From: Halocaridina rubra
Taxonomy: Eukaryota; Arthropoda; Malacostraca; Decapoda; Atyidae
Length of the DNA: 64,000 bases
Direction of reading: 5' to 3'
Assembly (NCBI GenBank): GCA_037179515.1
Contig: JAXCGZ010011647.1
Coordinates: 1 to 64,000, forward strand
Shown: positions 21,166 through 42,207 of the stretch, in pieces
How positions within the stretch are numbered: position 1 is the stretch's first letter
How the letters are laid out: every line of letters starts with the position of its first letter
Made by a program: the position numbers and the translations under genes
The notes under the pieces: model-generated
Seen by the model: the letters and a program-made list of their open reading frames with translations, nothing else
What the model was told of the DNA's origin: nothing
The model's database searches: none

Positions 21166-22602
21166 TCCAGAGACTGTTTTTGTTAACAATAAAAAAATTT
21201 ACTTATTTCATGTTTTAATTACCACCATTATTACAAATATATTTTCATCCTGTGATCATGCCCCCCGAGTAGGCATGAGATATAGAGCATCAAGGGAGTG
21301 AGAACTGGTAATGGACCAAATGTCCTCTTCCTCTAGGAAATCAAATGTGGCACAGAGTAAGGAGAGTGCACAAGGTGCTTACTTTTACCCCAAAACTGGT
21401 ATTTAGTAAAGTACTAAATACTGAAATAAAACTCAAGTGTTTAGAGCCAAGTTTACAAAAGGAGTAAATCAGTTCATATGCAAATATAAGTGATAGTGCA
21501 TATTGACAATATGTGGAGCTAGACAATTTCTTTAGAGGAATCAAGCAAATTGATGTAAATGATGAGTTTCTAACTAATAGAATAAATTTTTTTTCACTAG
21601 TCTTGGACATGCACATAAAGGAACCTCAAGGTGAAAATAATTTACAAGCTGAAAAAATGAAGTACAAATTTGTCTTTGGGGATGGTGGTAAAACACTTCC
21701 ATTACCCTGGAGTGATGTAATAAATATATTTTTCTAACTCTCCCAATACCGTGCCTTCTATCACTGGCTTTGTTCTATACGATATCTTTTGGGGTATTCC
21801 AATTCTGTTATATGTGGCAATGGACCGTGAGGAATTTTTAACAGCATCCATATCTAGAAAGAGGTGCAGGATATTTATTTCACATAACTTACACAATATC
21901 TCATTGTTTCCTTCAGTAGTACTAAAACTGAAGTATATACAAACTTGATTCGGTACAGTTTATCACAGCAGGTCATACATGTCATTTTCCTGGCAACAAA
22001 AGGTATGCACTGCATATAAATTTGATATTTATGAAATTTTTTCTATGAATAATGAATTGTTACCAAATGTGTTGCAAAAGAGAAAAGAAAAAGATATAAA
22101 GATTACATTAAAGAGGGAAAATGGAGTAATACAACAAGATACCTTAAGTAAATGATAGAAAATGCTATATATTATACCATCATAATTTCTTTGGTAATAT
22201 AGTCTCATGAAAACAATAAACAAAATCAGTCCACTCAGCCAGTTATGTCTTCTCTCACTATAGAGGGTAGTCACAGGAGGGCATCATGCCACACTTCTAC
22301 TCAAGAGAACAAATATGACTCATCATGGCTTTTTGTTTCTTTCCTTTATTTATTATTTTTTATGTACATTACAATATATCTCATATAATTATGATACAAA
22401 AATTAGTTGAATACAACATAGCAAATCCCAGCTGAACAAAAATTTGTTACACATGGACTGAATCAGTATCATTCAAGAAGTACCAATACTTGCATGAGCA
22501 TCCCTATTAATCCGTGTCTAAGTCAGGAGCAGCAAATGCATGTCCAGCCTATGTCAAAGAAGGCTGACCAAGAACTCTCTTTACATAACTCAGAAGCAAA
22601 TA
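21166..22602. other. No recognisable feature
   Basis: AT-rich sequence. Short open frames at 21513-21737 (plus) and 21702-21896 (minus) have no motif that I recognise. I see no repeat shared with the rest of the window. Confidence 0.5.
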
Positions 22603-22775
22603 AAGATTACTGTTTTGTTCTGGTTTTACATCACGGACTCCCTTTTCTAGGACAGTTGCCTTCTTGCGAAGGACTTGTTTTGGTTGATGTAATCGTTACT
22701 CTGAGTGCATGCCCTTGCTAACCTCAGACCGTGACAGGGCGCAAACCCTCGACCTGACGCCTCAGAGTCGAGGGT
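22603..22775 (-). mobile_element. tRNA-derived SINE (family S2), partial
   Basis: It shares 'acttgttttggttgatgtaatcgttac', 'gagtgcatgcccttgctaacctcag' and 'gcgcaaaccctcgacctg' with 35308-35504. On the minus strand a B-box-like 'GAGGGTTTGCGCC' is visible. The tRNA head is incomplete and followed by an inverted copy of 'gtcgagggttcg'. Confidence 0.6.
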
Positions 22776-23217
22776 TCGGTGCTAAGAATCATTATTATAT
22801 TCACACTTGACCTTCATGGGCCAAAGTCAGTGTTTCTCAGGGAATTAATCTAAAATGGCTCAACAATCCCCGAGGGGTGATCAATCCACATGTTTTTCCT
22901 CTCCACTCCCTGTGAGGATTACCATATGCTAGGTGGATTGAGAACCTGAGGGTTGTACTTTGTAGGTAGAACAATCCTGACAGCTTGGATCTACATCCCC
23001 TAACCTATAAGTTGCCTAGTCGGACTAACATCGCCTTCACACCTACAAACGCTGAGTATGTGAACAGTTCGAGCTTAAGATTAACTTTTAACATTCCTTA
23101 CCATAAGATTAAGAGCTGCAAATGTTATATCTTAAATATTTATAGCTGAAATAAAGAAAACTCAGTTCCCTCCACTTAATAAAATATGCTGTAAACCCAA
23201 ATTGTAAATTTACAATG
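22776..23217. other. No recognisable feature
   Basis: Intergenic-looking sequence without coding signal or a repeat shared within the window. Confidence 0.45.
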
Positions 23218-23561
23218 TAGGGGGTCTTTGGTTTACGACGTCCTCAACTTATGATGTTTCGTGGTTACAATGTATCTCCCATAAATCATTTTGCTTCTTT
23301 TTTTATAATTTTTGGCCTGTACTTTGTTTCCCAAGCATAAAGCAGATTCTACTGATGGCAACACTTAGAAGAAAAGGAATGCCATCACCACTGACGTGAA
23401 ATTGGAGATATTGAAGTGCTCGGAAATGGGTGAAACTTTACTACAGCATTAGCCCAAGTGGGAGACACAGGTGCTTATTTAGGTGTCCTCCGACTTAAAC
23501 TGAAAAGCAGGTTACATCACGTCTTGAGGAACGGAACTGTGATATAAGTCGAGGACCCCTG
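23218..23561 (+). mobile_element. Short Tigger-like element with transposase N-terminal remnant
   Basis: The right end reads 'ataagtcgaggacccctg' followed by TA. The left end is 'tagggggtctttggtttacg', giving CAGGGG(T)CC..ACTTA-type inverted repeats. The plus strand at about 23370-23440 encodes 'KKRNAITTDVKLEILKCSEM', the CENP-B/pogo-type helix-turn-helix start of Tigger transposases. The rest of the gene is deleted. Confidence 0.65.
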
Positions 23562-24332
23562 TATAATCAGTTATATGTGCACGGAACCATAGATATAAAT
23601 TATGCATAAATTATATAAAAGAAGACAAACACCAAGTTCCAGATACAATGGCCAGTAGATAAAAGTGCTGCAAGGCCTGTCTGCAAACACTACGCAAGAG
23701 TTGAGGGACAAAGCCTTGTAAATACAGACTCTAATTTAATCTTTAAATATGCAAGAATGTACTAAAATATATACCTGAGTAACAGCAAAAACTTTCCACA
23801 GAGAAAGAAAAAATACCTAAACTGGTAGTATTGTATTGTAATTTTTCACTCCTAATAAATCCTTATACAATTTCATTGGCAATTAAAAACATCTGAAACG
23901 ATTATAAAGGACATTACTGAGGATAAAGTTCCCATCACACACAGTAAATTAAAGGTTTTCTACCTACATAACCCAGGCAAGAGTCCTTTAAATATCATTG
24001 CCTAAAGTATAGCAGTCAGGTCATGCAAATGGCCCAAAAGCAGATATACACTTTTTATGTCAAGGAATGTAGATAAAACTATTTTGTTACTACATAGCAG
24101 ATGTCTGTTTGGAAGTCAAAAACATTCAATTTAAATATGATACATAACTAGGCAATCAGCTTTATTGCACAGCCATGAAATGGGTTTTGTTTTAAGACCA
24201 ACTGAGCATGAATGAACTATAGTAGAAATGATCTGAAACAGAAGAGTATAAAATCACTTAATAAACATTGTATGATGCAACAAAGTTATATGTCAATATT
24301 TCCATAGTACGAATACTTAAAGGAAGTGCACA
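23562..24332. other. No recognisable feature
   Basis: AT-rich non-coding sequence without shared repeats. Confidence 0.5.
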
Positions 24333-24620
24333 TTAACCCCCTCAGACCCTATAATGCATTAAGATTTATTCACAGAATGTTGTCCAGAAACACTGATGAC
24401 TCATTAAGCATCATTTGCTGCTATATTTTGTGATAATGTTATAGAAAAATATCTATAAAGACAGTAATATATAATTCATACACATAAACACAGTTAGAAG
24501 GTAGGAAATATCTCTAGAAACTAAAACATGTTATGAGCGACAAAATGGCTTCTTCACCCATACCACTCCGTGCCACTGAAAAGAATGAACAAGTGTTATC
24601 TCAGGGCCTGAGGGGGTTAA
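24333..24620. mobile_element. piggyBac-type MITE
   Basis: It is bounded by TTAA on both sides (24333-24336 and 24617-24620). The inner ends are CCCCCTCAGACCC and its complement GGGCCTGAGGGGG. TTAA duplication with CCC/GGG ends is the piggyBac hallmark. The 280-bp interior is non-coding. Confidence 0.75.
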
Positions 24621-24873
24621 AAATAATGATCATATTGGTAAGGTTATCAATATAAAAAGGATAGAATTTTCACATGCATAAGACTACCTGTAAGAAACCT
24701 AAATTCTTCAACATTTACTATGTACATGGAGTCTAGCCTATATGAAAAACAAGATTTCCAGAAAACAAACACATCTAGTTAAATTATCAACATTATTATA
24801 ACCAACAATTCAAAATAGAAACACCTATAAAAAATAAAATATACTAATATTATCCACAGACAGCAATTTCATA

Positions 24874-25224
<351 letters not shown>

Positions 25225-25429
25225 CTCCCTCATTTATTGCGGGGGTTCGGTTCCAGGACCAGCTGCAGTAGGTGAAAATCCGCGAAGTAGGAGCAAAATA
25301 TATACATAGGTATTTTACATTTATTTTTACCTTTACTGTATAAACCCTCCCTGCACTGTTAACAAACTACCCTTTACTTTATTAATAACAGCGTGCAAGC
25401 CTAAATTTATATGAACGTGATAGGTAAGC

Positions 25430-25615
25430 TTACCATGAATGAGGTGATGATGACGTGTACATACTCCACAGCCAATGGCGGCCGACATCAGAGAACCTTC
25501 TTCCTTCCTTCAGCATATCTAACCGTTTTACCTTATCTGTTATGGTCAACATCTTCCTTTGCCACTTAGGCTCATTACCGGAAGTCTTAGAAGATGAAGG
25601 ACTCTTGGGCGGCAT
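25430..25615 (-). pseudogene. Tigger/pogo transposase N-terminal remnant
   Basis: It starts 'MPPKSPSSSKTSGNEPKW' and continues 'MLTITDKVKRLDMLKEGRRF', the CENP-B-like helix-turn-helix that binds the terminal repeats. It loses homology after about 50 residues, so only the DNA-binding start survives. The related 5' coding starts are at 26793 and 57156. Confidence 0.7.
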
Positions 25616-25854
25616 TGCAGGGGTTGAAATACAAAAGTGTCACAAAATCACAAACACAACGTATTAAGAAGCACAACGCAAACGGTGCACACGTGAGTAG
25701 ACTGAACGAGTGAGGCTAGACAATGGAAGAAGCTGGGAGAACCAAGCTTCAATCAAAAAGCCAATCAGACCCCATGATACAGAACATACAGAAAAACAAT
25801 TCTGTGATTCATCGTCTCCCACCCATCAGCAAATAGCATCCCATGTACTAGCCT

Positions 25855-26034
25855 GCTGGCTAGTACAGTGGTAATGCGCTGGCTTCGCATTCACGAGGTC
25901 AAAAGATCGGTTCCCGTCCAAGACCCAGAGTTTAAGCTGTTTACTGGCAGGAACTGCTGTGGTTGGGTACCACAGTGGGGGGTTGGGGCTTGCCCCAGCT
26001 GACGAATACCCATTGTATTGTAATGAAAATAAAG

Positions 26035-26070
<36 letters not shown>
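25855..26070 (+). mobile_element. tRNA-derived SINE (family S1) with (ATT)n tail
   Basis: The head 'gctagtacagtggtaatgcg' resembles an A box, and 'gatcggttcccgtcc' a degenerate B box. The loop 'cttcgca' would be an Ala(CGC)-like anticodon. The body 'gctgtttactggcaggaactg' to 'gacgaatacccattgta' matches 36192-36395. It ends in an ATT tract. Confidence 0.7.
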
Positions 26071-26363
26071 TTACGTGGTGCAATACTGTGAGTTACATGC
26101 AGGGCTTCCACTTTAGGGTAAAATAACCTAATTTAGGGTAATCAGAGAATAATGATGAGTGATATCTATGGTGAGTATATAATCATAATCATAAAAATAA
26201 TAATAATAATGATAATAATAATAATAATCTATCTACCTTGGCTGTTTCCCCCTTTAATTGGGGGGTAGCTGACATCCAAAAAAGAAAACAATAAAGGGAT
26301 TACTCTGCTCTATGGGTAATGACGTGGGAGCTAGCGACCGTTCAGATAATAATAATAATAATA

Positions 26364-27848
26364 CAGTGTTCCCCCCCTTATCGCGGGGGTTCGGTTCCGG
26401 GACCTGGCGCGAACCAGGAAAATCGCGGAGTAGGATCAGCCAATATGTACATAGATATTTTAATTTATTTTTACGCTTACACCGCATAAACTGTAGAAAC
26501 CCTCCCTGTACTGTTAACAAACCACCCTTTACTTCATAAATAACAACATGCAAGCGTAAATTTATATGACATACTCATGTGCATACGTATTTTACAATTA
26601 GTTTTACATTTACTGTATAAACCCTCCCTGCACTGTTAAAAAACCACCCTTTACTTTATAAATAACAGCATGCAACGTAAATTTATATGTACGTGATAGG
26701 TAAACTTACCTTATCTGTTATGGTTAACATTTTCCTTTGCCGCTTAGGCTCACTACAAGAAGCCTTAGAAGATGAAGGATGCTTGGCAGGCATTGCAAAG
26801 GTTAAAATATGCGAGTAAAAAAATCACAAGCAAAACATATTAATAATAATAAGCCCAACGTGAATGGCGCACACGAGTGAGGCGAGACAATGGAAGATGG
26901 TGGAAGCCTTTGTCCGAAACGCTGATAGTGGTATCGTATTTTACATGTTGCAATACTGTTAGTATTTATGTTTTTTACTATTTTTTTACTGTTTTATTAT
27001 TCTTAGGCTAAGAAATATGTTTTTTTTATCAATAAAATCATGAAACTACTGGAAATATAAATATACTGCATATGCTAGCTCACGCAGCTGTGACCCCAAT
27101 ACATTGTACGATATCGAACACAAGCAAAACGTTTAATAATCACAACGTGAATGGCGCACACGTGAGTTAGACTGAACGAGCCTTTGTCAGAAATGCTGAT
27201 AGCGGCATCGTATTTTACATGTTGCAATACTGTTAGTATTTATGTTTTTTACTATTTTTTACTGTTTTATTATTCTTAGGCTAATAAATACGTTTTTTTA
27301 TCAATAAAATCATGAAACTACTGGAAATATAAATATATATGCTAGCTCACGTAGCTGCGACCCCAATACATTGTATGCTATTGAACACTATTTCGCATGA
27401 TGCAATACTGTGAGTTATACTGTACGTACGTATATCATTCAGTTATTAGTACAATGTATCTTAATTTAAAATTCATTTGCTTATTTGATGATTGTAAAAA
27501 ATCTATTGTATTTATTCACTGTAATTTGGACCAAATATGCCTTTTGTAAAGATTATACTTTTGAAAAGAAGTGGTCAATAAATGTATCTATCTACCTATC
27601 TAGCTAAATTTATGTTTTTACTATTTTTTACTATTTTATTATTTGTAGGCTGGGAAATAAATTTTTTTTTTCAATTAGATAATGAAATGTTTTTTTTTCA
27701 ATAAAAAATGAAAATACTGAGAATTTTTATTTTTTTAATATTTTAATATTTTTGCATATACCCAAAAAATAAAATAATAATTTGCCAAAAAAAACCCGTG
27801 GTACAGTGAAAACGCGAACCAAGAAAAGCGATACAGGGGGGGAACACT

Positions 27849-27849
<1 letters not shown>
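26364..27849. mobile_element. Tigger-family element (c) inserted in an (AAT)n tract
   Basis: It has CAGTGTTCCCCCCCTTATCG at one end and 'gcgatacaggggggaacactg' at the other, flanked by TA inside an AAT microsatellite that continues on both sides. The minus strand at about 26706-26793 keeps the transposase start ('MPAKHPSSSKASCSEPKRQ'). This stops at 'GATAAG|GTAAGT', which looks like a splice donor. The right half consists of repeated AT-rich blocks. Confidence 0.85.
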
Positions 27850-27886
<37 letters not shown>

Positions 27887-28611
27887 GAATTTCATTATAT
27901 TTAAGGTACTCAATACAGATTTAGGGAAATTTATGTTCAGATTTAGGGTAAACTAAGCTTGTACTCGTGGAAGCTGTGGTTACATGTTTAAATTTAAGAT
28001 TTTTACTATTTTTAACTGTTTTATTATTCTTAGGCTAGGAAATACTTTTTATATCAATAATATAATGAAAATACTGGAAATTTTCATATGTACTATCTCA
28101 CGTAGGTGCTACCCTTGTCGTTTTCCAAAACACCGATACCGGTATCATATTTTACATGGTGCAATACTGTGAGTTACATGTTTAAATTTACGCTTTTTAC
28201 TATTTTGTACTGTTTTATTATTCGTAGGCTAGGAAATACTATTTTTCTATCAATAAAATAATGAAAATACTGGAAATTTTAATATGTACTATCTCGCGTA
28301 GGTGCGACCCTTTGCTCTTTCCGAAACACTAATACCGGTATCGTATTTTCTATGGTGCAGAGTTACGTGTTTAAATTTATGTTTTTTACGTTTTTTTACT
28401 GTTTTATTATTCTTAGGCTGGGTAATACTTCTTTTTATCAATAGAATAATGAAAAAAAAAATTCAAGAAAATAATGAAAATACTGAAAATGTTAATATTT
28501 CAATATTTTAATATTCTCGCATATACCCAGGAAAAAAAAAAGCTTGCCAAAAAAACCGTGATGCACTGAATTCGCAAAAGGTGAACCGCGATATAGCAAG
28601 GGTTCACTGTA

Positions 28612-29048
<437 letters not shown>

Positions 29049-29726
29049 CTGCAAGCAATGTAAATTTACATGAAAGTGATAGATAAAATTACGGTGAATG
29101 AAGTGGTAATTACATGACATACTCATGTACATAGGTATTTTACAATTATTTTTACGTTTATGTACTGTATAAACCCTCCCTGCATTGATAAAAAAACACC
29201 CTTTACATTATAAATAACAGCAAGCAACGTAAATTTACATGAAAGTGCTAGATAATATTACGGTAAATGAAGTGGTAATTACATGACATACTCATGTTCA
29301 TAGGTATTTTACAATTATTTTTACGTTTACACAGTATGAACTCTCCCTGTACTGTTAACAAACCACCCTTTACTTCATAAATAACAGCATGCAACGTAAA
29401 TTTATATGAAAGTGATAGATAAAATTACGGTGAATGAGGTGGTAATTACATGACATAATCATGTACATAGGTATTTTACAATTATTTTTACGTTTACGTA
29501 CTGTATAAACCCTCCCTGCACTGTTAAAAAAACACCCTTTACATTATAAATAACAGCAAGCAACGTAAATTTACATTTTCAATAATAAAATGAAAATACT
29601 GAAATTTTTTTTTTTCAATATTTTAATATTTTTGCGTATACCCCCCAAAAAAAATAATTTATCCAAAAAAAAAAGTGATACAGTGAGAACGCGAACCAAG
29701 AAACGCGATACAGCGGGGGAACACTG
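29049..29726. mobile_element. Tigger-family element (e), left end missing, with tandem subrepeats
   Basis: It ends 'gcgatacagcgggggaacactg' plus TA. The interior holds three to four copies of a roughly 160-bp unit ('gtataaaccctccctg', 'acattataaataacagcaagc', 'ttacggtgaatga'), also found in 55345-56570. The left terminus is lost by fusion to family R at 29046-29050. Confidence 0.65.
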
Positions 29727-29728
29727 TA

Positions 29729-29730
<2 letters not shown>

Positions 29731-29801
<71 letters not shown>
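29731..29801. repeat. (TA)n microsatellite
   Basis: About 35 TA units immediately after a Tigger terminus. Confidence 0.95.
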
Positions 29802-29802
<1 letters not shown>

Positions 29803-30810
29803 GCATATATATAGAACTTACTCATAATATTCATTTCATATACTACAGTCCCTTGGTACTTTTGTTTTCTTTTTCCTTTACATTTTGCTATCACAGAGTT
29901 TCTATGAACGTTTGCACATTCATTTCTTCTTTTCCACCATTATACTCAAGTTTTTACAAGACCTAAGTTTAAATTCTTTTTCCTTTAACCATCAAATGGG
30001 GAGTAAATACTTCATCCTTAACAGACAATCTTAGGCGCTTTAAATATATATATTTTTCCTTGTATACAAGAGTCTTTGATGCAGACTTAATAAGGCTCTG
30101 TTAAGATTGTGCAGGCTGAAGAAGGGAGATGAAGGGTTTGAAGGAAGGGTTGGTTAAGTGTCAGGATATACGACATCCATTTCTTTGCTATTTAAGGCGA
30201 ACTAATAAAATTTGATGTAAATGTACTCTTAGGTCATCTACCATTCTCCTGAAGAGCATACATGTAGGTTATCTGCCATTTAAGGATAGATGACGCTCTG
30301 TACTCTCAGCTAAACATTTTCACAGTCTCCTTCTGCCTACATTTACTGGCTGCAAGTAATATTTTATAGCATCTTGCGATGTAGCCTACAGTATTTAGTT
30401 GAACTACCAAAATGAAGTGTTTTTTCCTTTTCTTTGAGTTCCATAACAGAGTACTTCAACATAGTATGTGGCGATGCTAGGTTACCTTTTTTGAGAATGA
30501 TACTGCTTCAGTAATAAAATCTCTTCCCTTACACTCTAATCTAAGCCAACAGCAATATGATTTAATTTCAATGGCTTCACGACAGTCACCATGCAAATTA
30601 TAATAAATACAGTGTATTAAATGTGGGTAATCAGAATGTGTGTTAAAGATAACATGCTAACAGAGTGCTAACCAGAATATACAGAAAGAAAACGTTCATT
30701 AAATTCACTTATACATACACAAATAACACCCTAGCATGGTACAATGCTCGATTACTTTACACAAAGTATAAGATTATACTGTATACAATATTAGATTATC
30801 ATGCATAAAA
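29802..30810 (-). other. 3' flank or 3' UTR of the BIG-like gene
   Basis: AT-rich non-coding sequence downstream of the stop codon of the last exon. I did not find a clear end of the transcript. Confidence 0.4.
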
Positions 30811-31029
30811 TTATTCCGCAGGGCTAAATCCATAAAGACTAGCAACTCTTGTCAGCAACTCAGCTACAACTTGACGCAAGTGAGGATCATGGGCGTGGGC
30901 AGTCAAGGAGCGTACAGTTGAAAACAACAGTGGCAGCAGAGGCTGTAATTCTGCATCGCTTAATTGACTTATAAGGTCAAAAACAGTGACAACCATCTCC
31001 GTCCACACCTTCAAATGTGCTTCACTATC
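30811..31029 (-). CDS. Last coding exon of a BIG-family ARF-GEF (BIG3/ARFGEF3-like)
   Basis: The acceptor is 'ctgcag|GATAGTG' with a pyrimidine tract. Reading is phase 0, and the frame ends with TAA at 30811. It encodes the C-terminal 72 residues: '[17 protein letters not shown]', '[15 protein letters not shown]', '[18 protein letters not shown]'. Amphipathic helices ending in 'LR..L...L.R....Y' match the extreme C-terminus of BIG-type Sec7 ARF exchange factors, which act at the Golgi/endosome or on secretory granules. The 45824 donor is also phase 0. Part of this exon is duplicated at 31177-31318. Confidence 0.7.
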   Translation of the reverse strand, partial: DSEAHLKVWTEMVVTVFDLISQLSDAELQPLLPLLFSTVRSLTAHAHDPHLRQVVAELLTRVASLYGFSPAE

Positions 31030-31064
31030 CTGCAGAAGGTTGAAGGTCAAGAAATTAATATATA

Positions 31065-32075
<1,011 letters not shown>

Positions 32076-32300
32076 TGTGACACCAAGACGGGCAAAAAAA
32101 AAATAAATTTACCCTCATCAGGCCTTGGCACGAAGAAAACATAGAGAGAAACAGAGATGGGGAGTATTGTGACTTGTCAGATGTGAAGAGATAAGACATA
32201 TGTAACGAATATTCAAGAATATTTGGTGTTGATGTAGGCATAGAAAGAGAACTGTAACTGAAGCAAGACTTAACCTCCAACTGTCTTGGACAGTCTTATT
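32076..32300 (-). mobile_element. LINE-derived SINE: fused 5' and 3' ends of the Jockey-like LINE
   Basis: On the minus strand the first part ('atgcctacatcaacacc', 'gaatattc', 'acatctgacaagtcac') matches the 5' UTR of the LINE at 60370-60490. The last part ('cgtgccaaggcctgatgagggt', 'gtgtcac') matches its 3' end (63630-63695). The coding body is missing. Related copies lie at 17450-17660, 18123-18345, 35711-35920 and 37913-38125. Confidence 0.65.
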
Positions 32301-34024
<1,724 letters not shown>

Positions 34025-34514
34025 AGTTCTCAGAATAATGCCTAGATAGGTTCTCAGAAGTGTCGGGTATATGGAAAATCGCGTGAAAAAACGAGTCATT
34101 TTCCATAGGAAACAATGATAAAGGGCATAGATACGTTCCAAATCTTACATAGACACACCATGCCAAAGATATAAGATAAGTAAAAAACATATTTTATTAC
34201 TACATGGCAAAGCAGAAAGCCCTATATCTATTTTTAAGAGTACAGTATACAAAAGATATTCATATTCACGTTACAGTTAGAAATTACACATACGTTAGTG
34301 TACTGTACTCTATTATGCAGTGGGCAACAGTCATACAGTACACTGGGACATGCATGGTGGCCATGAGCAAGTAACTTATGCGGTAGAAGAGGAGGAGGAT
34401 GCAGGAGAACGAACCTCTATCTGCAAATTTAAACAAAGATAAAATAAAAATTATAAATAACCAAACCAAGACTAAAAAACCAAAAAAAATTAATTATGCA
34501 ATGCCTAAATCTAC

Positions 34515-34780
34515 CATATGACAGATTAAAAAACTTAATCTACATTCTCTAGAGAGGCGCAGAGTTAGGGGGGATATGACTGAGGTGTATGAATGGTTTA
34601 AAGGGATTAACAAGGGTGATATTAATAAAGTTTTAAAAATTCATGATCAAACCAGAACTCGTAATGGGTAATGAATTTAAGCGTGATAAATTTAGGTTCA
34701 GAAGGGAAATTGGTGAAAATTGGATTGGTAATACTGTAGAGTAGCTGATGCATGGAAGAGGATTCCTAGTAGGATAATAA
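34515..34780 (+). pseudogene. LINE reverse-transcriptase C-terminal fragment
   Basis: Readable in broken frames: 'LHSLERRRRVRGDMTEVY'-like, '[12 protein letters not shown]', '[13 protein letters not shown]' and 'PSRIINA'. It resembles the C-terminal region of CR1/L2-type reverse transcriptases but not the 301-5231 family. Inverted copies are at 36950-37205 and 38795-39020. Confidence 0.6.
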
Positions 34781-34783
34781 ATG

Positions 34784-35000
<217 letters not shown>

Positions 35001-35174
35001 TAATGATATCTTCTTATCGTGATCCTCTTTGTACTCGTGAATAAAAAAATAAAATAAAAAATAAAAAAATTTTGGCAGGCATTATTCGCAAAATTAGAAT
35101 ATTTTACTATTATTTTTGGGGGGCGTTATTGCAAGTTCATGTATAAGAAAATCGTGCATAAAAGGAACAAGGTG

Positions 35175-35504
<330 letters not shown>

Positions 35505-35588
<84 letters not shown>
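35505..35588. repeat. (TA)n microsatellite
   Basis: About 42 TA units abutting the CACC terminus of the next transposon. Confidence 0.95.
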
Positions 35589-35593
<5 letters not shown>

Positions 35594-35918
35594 CCTGTTC
35601 CTTTTATGCGCGATTTTGTTATATGCGAAATTGCAATATCACCCCCCAAAAAATAATAGTAGAAAACTCGGAATTCGCGAATAACCCCCCCCAAAAAAAA
35701 TAAATAAATAAAATTATTGTGCCACCAGGATGGACCAAAAAATGATAAAATAAAACAGCCTTTGTCAGGCTGTAAAGAGAAACAGATGGAGAGTGTAATG
35801 ACCTGTCAGATGTGAAGGGATTGTAAAAGATGTGTAATGAATATCCAACTCTCTGCTGGGTTTTAATATACCTCTGCATTACTCATATGATGTCTATTCC
35901 AAAAATTCTCCTTAGATC

Positions 35919-35971
<53 letters not shown>

Positions 35972-36130
35972 TTTAACAATAATTTTCCTTTGATGATGAT
36001 TGTGGAGATTATTATTATTATTATTATTATCATTATTATTAATATCATTATTATTACGAATTTGTACTTAAACCATTATTTTTACAATAAATAATGTACT
36101 TTTGGTTGAATGAACAAGAGTTATTTAAAG

Positions 36131-36133
<3 letters not shown>

Positions 36134-36191
<58 letters not shown>
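36134..36191. repeat. (CT)n microsatellite
   Basis: About 28 CT units. A second tract (36396-36480) lies on the other side of an S1 SINE, indicating insertion of the SINE into one tract. Confidence 0.95.
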
Positions 36192-36193
<2 letters not shown>

Positions 36194-36391
36194 TAGTACA
36201 GTGGCAACGCGCTGGCTTCGCATTCACGAGGTCGAAAGATCGGTTCCCGTCCAAGACCGAGAGTTTAAGCTGTTTACTGGCAGGAACTGCTGTGGTTGGA
36301 CATCACAGTGGGGGGTTGGGGCTTGCCCTGGCTGACGAATACCCATTGTAATGAAATGGAAATAAAGTTTGTTTGTTTGTTTGTTTGTTTG

Positions 36392-36395
<4 letters not shown>
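36192..36395 (+). mobile_element. tRNA-derived SINE (family S1) with (GTTT)n tail, inside (CT)n
   Basis: It shows the same head and body as 25855-26070, ending 'gaaataaagtttgtttgttt'. U2 has an uninterrupted (CT)n tract at the equivalent place (38344-38432), so this insertion is specific to U1. Confidence 0.75.
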
Positions 36396-36484
<89 letters not shown>

Positions 36485-36502
36485 ATTCTATTCTACCCAA
36501 TA

Positions 36503-36720
36503 GGGTGGGTGTATATATAATGTATAATGATGATGATCTTTTCTTATTGTAATCCTCTTTGTACTGGTGAAAGAAGCCTCCGTGTGCACTTATTTACTAT
36601 ATTTAAAAAAAAAAAAAATAATATAGTAAATAAGTGCCCGCGGAGGCTTCTTCCACCAGTACAAAGAGGATTACGATAAGAAAAGATCATCATTATTATA
36701 CATTATATATACACCCACCC
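36503..36720. mobile_element. Foldback MITE, GGGTGGGTG...CACCCACCC, TA target site
   Basis: Two nearly perfect inverted arms of about 100 bp ('ttttcttattgtaatcctc' and its complement) are separated by a short A-rich loop. The element is flanked by TA on both sides and is non-coding. It is probably mobilised by a Tc1/mariner- or pogo-type transposase, judging only from the TA site. Confidence 0.8.
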
Positions 36721-42016
<5,296 letters not shown>

Positions 42017-42207
42017 TTGATTAATAAATGCTAATTTATCTAAGAATATAACGTAAAGTTAGCTGTAAGGTAAAGATATACATCTAATTTGTTATTAAAG
42101 GGGGGAGTGTCTAGTATATAAGAATGATAACACATCAGAGGCATGTATTTTTATGGTGGTGATGTACTGTCTAATCACATGCATACATACACACACACAC
42201 ACACACA

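Noticed and set aside
21513..21896. Overlapping open frames on both strands
   Set aside because: No motif, splice support or repeat copy was seen; coding could not be supported.
36192..36270. Possible genuine tRNA gene (Ala-CGC-like)
   Set aside because: The stem pairing is incomplete, the B box is degenerate, and the tRNA-like part is followed by a SINE body and simple-repeat tail shared with 25855-26070.
36054..36520. Open frames of Arg-Glu or Leu-Ser repeats
   Set aside because: Translations of (CT)n/(GA)n tracts.
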